A DNA stretch of 48,113 nucleotides from Streptomyces sp. AV19. Its GTDB lineage: Bacteria; Actinomycetota; Actinomycetes; Streptomycetales; Streptomycetaceae. A program made the translations under genes and the position numbers. The DNA lies in contig NZ_JAEAMR010000010.1 in NCBI RefSeq assembly GCF_015999245.1, positions 840,187 to 888,299 on the forward strand, in the 5' to 3' direction. Within the stretch, counting starts at the first letter, position 1, and each line of letters begins with the position of its first letter. This document shows positions 32,301-38,658 of the stretch, in pieces. The notes beneath the pieces are model-generated. The model saw only the letters and a program-made list of their open reading frames with translations. It had not been told where the DNA came from and made no database searches.

Positions 32301-34151
32301 GCCGAGGAGGCCGCCGAGTCGGAGGAGCGGGCCGCCGCCTGCGTCGACCGTGCCCGCGCCGCCGACGAGGACCGCCGCGCCGCCCAGCGCGCGGCCGACG
32401 ACGCGCGCCGTACGGCCCGCGTGCTGCGCGCCGAGCGCGCGGAGATCGCCGGCGCCCCCGACGAGGCCGGCGAGGACGGGCCGGGCGCCGGCGACTCCCT
32501 GCCCCAGCTGCGCGAGGCCCACCGCGCCGCCTCGCAGGTCTACGAGAAGGTCGGCGTCGGCGCCGACCTGCGCGCCGAACAGGCCCGCGCCGAGAGCGAC
32601 GAGAGCGCCGCCCGCGCCGAGCTCGACCGCCTCACCAACAAGGTCCGCACCCGCGCCGCCCAGCTGCTGGAGAGCCCCGACGGCGCCGACGGCCCGTCCC
32701 GCCAGGCCGCGGCCGCCCGCGCCGAGGCCCTCGTCCAGCTGCTGGAGGGCCGCGCCTCCACGGCCAGCGAGCAGCTCGGCCGGCTGCGCGGCGAGGCCGA
32801 GCGGCTGGCCCCCGCCGACGGCGACGCGCACGCCGAGCTCCCCGAGGAGCGCGAGCCCGCCGACGCCGAGCAGGCCAAGGAACTGCTGCGCACCGCCACC
32901 GCCGAACTGGCCGCCCGCACCGACGCCCTGGACGGCGCCCGCACCGCCCACGCCGACCTGCTGCGCGCCCACCGCGCGGCGGAGGACGGGGCCACCGGCT
33001 TCGACGACACCGCCGCCCTCCTGCGCGACCTGCTGCGCGACAACGCCCCCGAGGAGGCGGAGGAGCAGCCCGAGCCGTACACCGGCACGCTGGAGGAGGC
33101 CCGCCAGGCGGCGGCCGAGGCCCGGCGCTCGCTGCGCGGCTGCGCGGGCGACCTGTCGGCGGCCGAGGCGGCCGTCCGCGAGGCGAGCGACGTCCTCGTC
33201 CGGCACGCCAACGCCACCCGTTACGAGATGGTCCGCACCCCCGCCCGCCAGCAGATCCGCGAACTGCCCGCGTCCGCCCTGCCGGAGCACGCCGCCGCCT
33301 GGGCGGACGCCTTCGCGCCCCGGCTGCGCGTGCTGACCGACGAGCTGGAGCAGCTGGAGCGCAACCGCGACAGCATCGTCGACCGGCTGCGCGGCCTGGT
33401 GGAGTCCTCGCTCACCACGCTGCGCTCCGCCCAGCGGCTGTCGAGGCTGCCGGAGGGGCTGGGGGAGTGGTCCGGCCAGGAGTTCCTGCGCATCCGCTTC
33501 GAGGACCCCGACCAGAGCACCCTCACCGAGCGGCTCGGCGAGGTCATCGACGAGGCCACCCGCTCCGCCGTCAAGAAGAACTCCGACCTGCGCCGCGACG
33601 GAATGTCGCTGCTGCTGCGCGGCGTCCGGGCGGCCCTGCTGCCGCGCGGCGTGGCCGTCGAGATCCTCAAGCCGGACGCGGTGCTGCGCGCGGAGCGCGT
33701 CCCGGTCGGACAGATGGGCGACGTCTTCTCCGGCGGCCAGCTGCTGACCGCGGCGATCGCCCTCTACTGCACGATGGCCGCGCTGCGCAGCAACGACCGT
33801 GGCCGGGACCGGCAGAAGCACGCGGGCACGCTGTTCCTGGACAACCCCATCGGCCGCGCCAACGCCACGTACCTGCTGGAGCTCCAGCGGGCCGTGGCCG
33901 ACGCCCTGGGCGTCCAGCTGCTGTACACCACGGGCCTGTTCGACACGACGGCGCTGGCCGAGTTCCCGCTGGTCATCCGCTTGCGCAACGACGCCGACCT
34001 GCGGGCGGGCCTGAAGTACATCAGCGTCGAGGAACACCTGCGCCCGGGCCTGCCCCAGCAGGACCCGGAGTCGGAGCCGGTCCACGGCGAGATCACGGCG
34101 ACGCGGATGTACCGACGCCCGGAGGAGGCGAGCAGCCGGTCCGGCGTTTGA
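29354..34151 (+). CDS. SMC/MukB/JetC-like coiled-coil ATPase, reading frame broken by a 181-bp duplication
   Basis: Removing one 181-base duplication (30305-30485) restores one frame of about 1538 residues. The N-terminus MYELSRVRLYSIGP leads to a Walker A FLENGGGKSVLLKL (Lys69). A ~1000-residue Ala/Glu/Arg coiled coil follows, interrupted near 31500-31900 by a compact hinge-like domain. The head closes with the ABC signature FSGGQ (1398-1402) and Walker B LFLDNPIG, where Asn1437 replaces the usual catalytic Glu. This is the layout of MukB/JetC condensin-like ATPases. As deposited, the first frame runs to 30355 and then into nonsense, and the rest is read in another frame from 30486 to the TGA at 34149-34151. 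That stop lies in the genome repeat core. Confidence 0.85.
30305..30536. repeat. Fold-back duplication disrupting the SMC-like gene
   Basis: Bases 30305-30355 recur exactly as 30486-30536 (51 bp, offset 181). The intervening 30356-30485 begins with the reverse complement of the native downstream sequence (TCCTCGGTGGCGCGGGCC is the complement of bases around 30525-30545), then degrades to almost pure G/C. The net insertion shifts the frame by one. This is the pattern of a fold-back chimera or a template-switch event. Confidence 0.9.
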
Positions 34152-34456
34152 GGACGAGTGGCGGAGCCGCGATCCAGCCGGTCTGGGGGTTGCCCCCTCC
34201 GGGGAGTTTGAGGACGACCGCGCGAAGCGCGGTTGCGGGGCCCGGGGCGGAGCCCCGGAAGCGGCTCCGGCAGCGGGTTACGAAGGGGCTGAACCCCGGA
34301 GCGGGGTGCAGGGGGCGAAGCCCCCGCCTTCCCGCGCGGCGAAGCCCCGCCCGGGCCGAGGGGCGGAGCCCCGGAAGAAACGGTGAAATGGGGGTGCCCC
34401 CTCTGGGGGAGGGGCGGGGGCAACCTCCCCATCCCGACCACCGTGCCCCGCCCCGG
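34152..34456. repeat. Modular hairpin repeat downstream of the SMC-like gene
   Basis: There is no gene in these 305 bases. They hold the core TCCGGCGTTTGAGGACGA (which supplies the preceding stop), a GGGGAGTTTGAGGACGACC variant, stems such as CCGCGCGAAGCGCGG and GGGGCGGAGCCCC, and the outer word GAAACGGTGAAATGGGGGTG at 34378-34397. They probably terminate the operon and the convergent membrane protein gene. Confidence 0.75.
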
Positions 34457-34810
34457 TCACGGATACCGAGGCCGCCCCACCCGCCTCCCGGCCCGTGCCG
34501 TACTGCTCGGCACGGACACCACCCCGTACCGCTGCCGCCACACCTGCCGCGTGACCCACACGTCGAGCACGCACCACGTCGTCGCCACGGTGCTGGCCAC
34601 CGCGGCCAGCACCGCGGGGAACGCCCACCAGGAACCGGCGAGGGTGAAGAGCAGCACGACCATCCCCTGCAGCACCGTCAGCGCGACGAAGAGCACCGCG
34701 CGCACCGCCGCCGCGCGCACCGGATCGGGCATCCGGGGCCGGTGGACCGGCTCCTCGACCCACAACGGTCTGCGCGCCCCGGGCCGTTCCACACCTCGTG
34801 TCCCGTCCAT
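34457..34810 (-). CDS. Small membrane protein (117 aa), unknown
   Basis: A basic, proline-rich N-terminus of about 38 residues is followed by two hydrophobic helices (AVLFVALTVLQGMVVLLFTLAG and AFPAVLAAVASTVATTWCVLDVWV) and a basic C-terminus. It is probably a two-helix inner-membrane protein with both ends inside. No family is recognised. The ATG at 34810 has GGGGGAGG upstream. It is divergent from the conservon operon. Confidence 0.72.
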   Translation of the reverse strand: MDGTRGVERPGARRPLWVEEPVHRPRMPDPVRAAAVRAVLFVALTVLQGMVVLLFTLAGSWWAFPAVLAAVASTVATTWCVLDVWVTRQVWRQRYGVVSVPSSTARAGRRVGRPRYP

Positions 34811-34982
34811 GGCGGCTCACCTCCCCCAGTGGCTGCCCGCGCCCGGGCCCTTCCCGCAGGTGTGCCCAAAATAACCCGGGCCACGGGCCGTCGCGCGCCG
34901 GCGCCGGCCCCGCGCCCGCGTCTTCGCCCGCCGGAGCGAACGGCGGTGGCCGGGCCCGCCCCGAACCGGCGTGGAATTCCGG

Positions 34983-35016
34983 TCACTTGAGGATCGCCCG
35001 GGCGCCGCTCAAGTGA
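34983..35016. promoter_or_regulatory. Perfect 9-bp inverted repeat between divergent genes
   Basis: TCACTTGAG and CTCAAGTGA are separated by 16 bases that contain the inner palindrome GCCCGGGC. There is no T-tract, so it looks more like an operator or structured leader than a terminator. It lies between the small membrane protein gene and the conservon. Confidence 0.4.
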
Positions 35017-35238
35017 TCACTCCTGCGACGCCTGGGTGGACGGCACGTCAACATGGCACGTGCAGGGCGCGTACAAGACACGACAAGGCACGAGCCGGGC
35101 ACGGGCAGGGCGCGAACCGAAGCGGAACAATCCGCTCCATGGTGCGGTCGCACAAAGAACGGACGGAAGAAGTCCGGGAATCACGGGAGAAGTCGGACGA
35201 CCTGTCCAACACCCCAGCTCCGCAGGGGCGTACAGCCC

Positions 35239-35267
35239 TTCGAGCCCTCATCCCGCAGTAGTAGGCT
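35239..35267 (+). promoter_or_regulatory. Candidate promoter of the conservon operon
   Basis: TTCGAG (35239-35244), a 17-base spacer and TAGGCT (35262-35267) match the vegetative promoter form of Streptomyces. Transcription would begin near 35274, 27 bases before the GTG at 35301. Confidence 0.5.
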
Positions 35268-35300
35268 CACGCACCGCATCACTGTCGGAGCACCACCCCC

Positions 35301-37571
35301 GTGCCGCGGGGTGCAGTGGGGGAGGCCATGCCCTTTCGCGGGAACGTGCCCTTTCGCGGGAAGTCGATCCGCCGGAAGATCGTGGGCCTGTTGCTGGTGC
35401 CGCTGCTGTCCCTGACGGTGCTGTGGGCCTTCGCCACGGCGATCACCGGCAAGGAGGCGGCCGAACTCCTCACCGCCGCCGAGGTCTCCCGCAAGCTCGG
35501 CGACCCGGCCGAGAATGTGATCACGGCCCTGCAGACCGAACGCCGCCAGGCCCTCGTCGTCCTCGCCACCCCCCGCCCCCACTCCAAGGAGACCCCCACC
35601 CGCGCCCGCGCCACCGCGCTCACCGCTCTGCGCGGCGCCGAACGCGCCACCGACAAGGCGCGTACCGCCCTCCGCTCCGGCGCCGACGCCGACGTCCGCG
35701 ACGACATGAGCTCCGCGGCCGCGGACTGGTTCGCCGCCATGGAACGCCGCCTCGACCGCCTCCCGGCCCTGCGCGACCGGATCCGGGCCGGCTCCGTCCC
35801 GGAAGACGCGGCCACCCGGACGTACGACGAGGTCATCGAGGCCCACATCGACTTCCTCACCCTCCTCGGGTCCGTCCGGGACGCCGGCCTCGAACAGCAG
35901 CGGCGCGCCCTGGTGGGCCTCGGCTCCTCCCGTGAGGCGCTCTCCCGCGAGGACGCCCTGTTCGCCGCGGCTTCCGCCGGGAAGGGCATGGGCCCGCGCC
36001 AACTCCGCGCCTTCTCCGACCACATCGCCGAACGCACCGTCCTCTACCGCACCAACCTCGCCGTCCTGCCCGTCGAGGACCAGAAAATGTTCGACGACTA
36101 CTGGCGCGGCACCGAGGCCCGCGCCCTGGAGGCCGCCGAGGACGCCGTCGTCCTCGCCGGGCCCGGCCGCGCGACCCGCGCCGTCGACGCCGCCCGCTGG
36201 CAGGCCGCCGCGAGCACCGTCCTCGCCGACCTCGCCCGGCTGGACGCCGAGGCCAACCGCCGCCACCAGGACCGGCTCGACCCCGTCGCCACCTGGGTGC
36301 TCACCAAGGCCGCCCTCGCCGGCCTCCTCGGCCTCGCCGCGCTCGTCGCCTCCGTCGTCGTCTCCTGGCGCACCGGCCGCGGACTCGTCCGCGACCTGCG
36401 GCAGCTCAGCCGGGACGCCCACGAGGTCTCCGGCGTGCGCCTGCCGGCCGTGCTGCGCCGCCTCGCCGCCGGCGAGGCGGTGGACGTCGAGGCCGAGGTG
36501 CCCCGCCTGGACCACCCGGACGACGAACTGGGCCAGGTCGGACGGGCCCTGAACACCCTCCAGCACGCCGCCGTCGAGGCCGCCGTGAAACAGGCCGGCC
36601 TGCGCCGCGGCGTCTCCGACGTCTTCGTCAACATCGCCCGCCGCTCCCAGGTCCTGCTGCACCGCCAGCTCGCCCTGCTGGACACCATGGAACGGCGCAC
36701 CGACGACCCCGACGAACTCGCCGCCCTCTTCCGCCTCGACCACCTCACCACCCGCATGCGGCGCCACGCCGAGGGCCTGGTCATCCTCTCCGGCGCCGCC
36801 CCCTCCCGGCAGTGGCGCAGGCCCGTCCGGCTGATGGACGTCGTCCGCGCCGCCGTCGCCGAGGTCGAGGGCTACGAGCGCGTCGAGCTGCGGCGGCTGC
36901 CCGCCCTGTCCGTCCAGGGCCCCGCCGTCGCCGACCTCACCCACCTGCTGGCCGAACTCCTGGAGAACGCCACCACGTTCTCCCCGCCGCACACCGCCGT
37001 CCAGGTCGTGGGCGAGCGGGTGCCCAACGGCTTCGCGCTGGAGATCCACGACCGCGGGCTGGGCATGCCCCAGGAGACCCTGCTGGAGGCCAACCTCGCC
37101 CTCGCGGAGGCGCCGGAGTTCGAACTCTCCGACACCGACCGGCTCGGCCTGTTCGTCGTCAGCCGGCTCGCCCGGCGCCAGGGCGTCCGGGTCTCCCTCC
37201 AGCCGTCCCCCTACGGCGGCACCACCGCCGTCGTCCTCGTCCCCGCCGCGCTCCTCGGGGACGCGCCGGCGAAGCCCGCGGCGCCGGCCGGTCCCGCCGG
37301 ACCGGAGCCGCGCCCCGGCCCGCCGGTCCACCGCGACGAGGACACCCCGGCCCTGCCCCGGCGCGTACGCCACGCCGGACTCGCCCCGCGGCTGGCGGAA
37401 CGTTCCGCCATGGACCCGGACCCCACCACCCACGAAGCGGCGCGCGACGCCGAGGACGTCCGCGCACGCATGGCCTCCCTCCAGCGGGGCTGGCGGCGCG
37501 GCCGGACCGACGCGGCCCCCGCCACCGAGCACGACAGCACCGGAACCACCGACGAAAGGGACGGTCGATGA
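35301..37571 (+). CDS. Conservon sensor-kinase-like protein (CvnA type, nitrate/nitrite-sensing-like domain)
   Basis: This 756-residue membrane protein has a first helix at about 26-49 (IVGLLLVPLLSLTVLWAFA) and a large extracytoplasmic helical domain like NIT sensor domains. A second helix lies near 332-357, followed by a HAMP-like linker and a GHKL ATPase domain (LAELLENATTFSPP, HDRGLGMPQETL, GGTTAVVLVPAALL). The His-box is atypical, as in CvnA proteins, and the C-terminal ~130 residues are disordered. In conservons CvnA works with CvnB, CvnC and the GTPase CvnD as a membrane-associated signalling complex. The start is uncertain: GTG 35301 fits the promoter and GGAG spacing, ATG 35328 is an alternative, and GTG 35346 gives the homologue-like MPFRGKSIRRK. 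Confidence 0.88.
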   Translation: MPRGAVGEAMPFRGNVPFRGKSIRRKIVGLLLVPLLSLTVLWAFATAITGKEAAELLTAAEVSRKLGDPAENVITALQTERRQALVVLATPRPHSKETPTRARATALTALRGAERATDKARTALRSGADADVRDDMSSAAADWFAAMERRLDRLPALRDRIRAGSVPEDAATRTYDEVIEAHIDFLTLLGSVRDAGLEQQRRALVGLGSSREALSREDALFAAASAGKGMGPRQLRAFSDHIAERTVLYRTNLAVLPVEDQKMFDDYWRGTEARALEAAEDAVVLAGPGRATRAVDAARWQAAASTVLADLARLDAEANRRHQDRLDPVATWVLTKAALAGLLGLAALVASVVVSWRTGRGLVRDLRQLSRDAHEVSGVRLPAVLRRLAAGEAVDVEAEVPRLDHPDDELGQVGRALNTLQHAAVEAAVKQAGLRRGVSDVFVNIARRSQVLLHRQLALLDTMERRTDDPDELAALFRLDHLTTRMRRHAEGLVILSGAAPSRQWRRPVRLMDVVRAAVAEVEGYERVELRRLPALSVQGPAVADLTHLLAELLENATTFSPPHTAVQVVGERVPNGFALEIHDRGLGMPQETLLEANLALAEAPEFELSDTDRLGLFVVSRLARRQGVRVSLQPSPYGGTTAVVLVPAALLGDAPAKPAAPAGPAGPEPRPGPPVHRDEDTPALPRRVRHAGLAPRLAERSAMDPDPTTHEAARDAEDVRARMASLQRGWRRGRTDAAPATEHDSTGTTDERDGR
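35331..35362 (+). repeat. 18-bp near-tandem repeat at the start of the sensor gene
   Basis: CCCTTTCGCGGGAA occurs at 35331-35344 and 35349-35362 with an 18-base period, encoding PFRGNV then PFRGKS. The duplication creates alternative start codons ahead of the conserved FRGKSIRRK. Confidence 0.8.
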
Positions 37572-38014
37572 CCGCCATACGCAACGCATCGGCAGACGCG
37601 GCAGAGGCGACGGACGCCGGCGGCAACCTCAACTGGCTCCTCGACGACCTCGTCGAGCGCGTGGGGGACATCCGCAAGGCACTCGTCCTCTCCGGCGACG
37701 GCCTGGCCCTCGGCGCCTCCAAGGACCTCGGCCGCGAGGACGGGGAGCACCTGGCCGCCGTCGCCTCCGGCTTCCACAGCCTCGCCAAGGGAGTGGGACG
37801 CCGCTTCGACGCCGGGGAGGTCCGCCAGACCGTCGTCGAACTCGACGGCGCCTTCCTGTTCGTGACCGCCGCCGGGCACGGCAGCGCCCTCGCCGTGCTC
37901 GCCGCCGCGGACTCCGACATCGGCCTGATCGCCTACGAGATGACGCTGCTCGTCAAGCGCGTCGGAGCCCACCTGGCCAGCGCACCGCGCACCGGCGAGG
38001 CCGCCGGCGGATGA
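37568..38014 (+). CDS. Roadblock/LC7 domain protein (CvnB type)
   Basis: This 148-residue protein of the Roadblock/LC7 family has NWLLDDLVERVGDIRKALVLSGDGLALGASKDL, VELDGAFLFVTAAGHGSALAVLAA and GLIAYEMTLLVKRVGAHL, the normal CvnB pattern. Such proteins are regulatory partners of small GTPases. Its ATG overlaps the stop of the sensor gene (ATGA, 37568-37571) and its stop overlaps the next start, so the three genes are translationally coupled. Confidence 0.94.
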   Translation: MTAIRNASADAAEATDAGGNLNWLLDDLVERVGDIRKALVLSGDGLALGASKDLGREDGEHLAAVASGFHSLAKGVGRRFDAGEVRQTVVELDGAFLFVTAAGHGSALAVLAAADSDIGLIAYEMTLLVKRVGAHLASAPRTGEAAGG

Positions 38015-38394
38015 CGGACCGGACGGACGGGCACTGGTACGACGACGACGCCGGGCCGGTGGTCCGGCCGTACGCGATGACGCGGGGGCGGACGCGGGGC
38101 GGGGCCGGGCAACGGCTCGACCGGACGGCGTTCGTCGTCGCCGAGCGACCCGTCGGCGGGGCCGACGCCCATCTGGGCCCCGAGCACGTGAGCATCGCCG
38201 AGCTCACCGCTCCCCGCCCGCACTCCGTCGCGGAGCTCGCGGACCTGCTGGAGCTGCCGTCCGGGGTGGTACGCGTCCTGGTCGGCGACCTGCTGGAGGC
38301 CGGAGTGGTCCGCCTGAACCGCCCGATCCCCCCGGCGGAACCGCCGGAGGAGGGGGTGCTGAGGCTGGTGATAGCGGGCTTGCGCGCGCTGTGA
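38011..38394 (+). CDS. DUF742 protein (CvnC type)
   Basis: This 127-residue DUF742 protein reads WYDDDAGPVVRPYAMTRGRT, then EHVSIAELTAPRPHSVAELADLLELPSGVVRVLVGDLLEAGVVRLNRP, a winged-helix-like fold that is the hallmark of CvnC. It is usually followed at once by the ATP/GTP-binding CvnD. Here the operon instead ends in a 264-base palindromic repeat and the next gene is on the other strand, so this conservon lacks CvnD in place. Confidence 0.94.
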   Translation: MTDRTDGHWYDDDAGPVVRPYAMTRGRTRGGAGQRLDRTAFVVAERPVGGADAHLGPEHVSIAELTAPRPHSVAELADLLELPSGVVRVLVGDLLEAGVVRLNRPIPPAEPPEEGVLRLVIAGLRAL

Positions 38395-38658
38395 GCGCCG
38401 CGCGGGAGATATGCCCCGGTCCCTCCCCCAGAGGGGGTACCCCCACTTTCACCGTTTCCCGGGGAGACCCCGGACCCCGATCGCCCTTCGGGCACTGTCC
38501 TCAAACGCCGGACGGGCAGATTTCGTGCCTGGGCGCGCACGTCAGCCCGTCCGGCGTTTGAGGACGAACGCGGCGCAGCCGCGTTGCCCCGCGCAGAGCG
38601 CGTGAGAAACGGTGAAAGTGGGGGTACCCCCTCTGGGGGAGGGACCGGGGCACACCCC
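38395..38658. repeat. Nested perfect palindrome downstream of the conservon
   Basis: There is no gene here. Outer perfect 47-bp arms (38412-38458 and 38606-38652) enclose inner perfect 21-bp arms (38497-38517 and 38545-38565) made of the core GCCCGTCCGGCGTTTGAGGAC. This is the cleanest copy of the repeat family in the window. It lies between the convergent DUF742 gene and ECF sigma gene and can terminate both. Confidence 0.92.

Larger units (their letters stand above)
34811..35300. other. Divergent intergenic region before the conservon operon
   Basis: No gene is supported in this 490-base gap. It has lower GC than its surroundings and lacks the hairpin repeat family. It holds an inverted repeat (34983-35016), a degenerate CACG/GCACG-rich stretch near 35040-35110, and a good promoter for the conservon (35239-35267). 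Confidence 0.6.

Noticed and set aside
30225..34085. 1286-residue minus-strand open frame opposite the SMC-like gene
   Set aside because: Gly/Gln/Val/Leu-rich antisense of a GC-rich coiled-coil gene; long shadows are expected there.
26528..34151. Calling the cassette a complete Wadjet system
   Set aside because: No JetD (Toprim nuclease) gene lies on either side, and proteins A and B show no recognisable DUF matches, so only the JetABC/MukFEB-like layout is claimed.
29354..34990. Literal reading of the SMC-like gene as one 1878-residue frame
   Set aside because: After 30355 this frame is Arg/Pro/Gly nonsense; the conserved coiled coil and ATPase C-terminus lie in another frame that ends at 34151.
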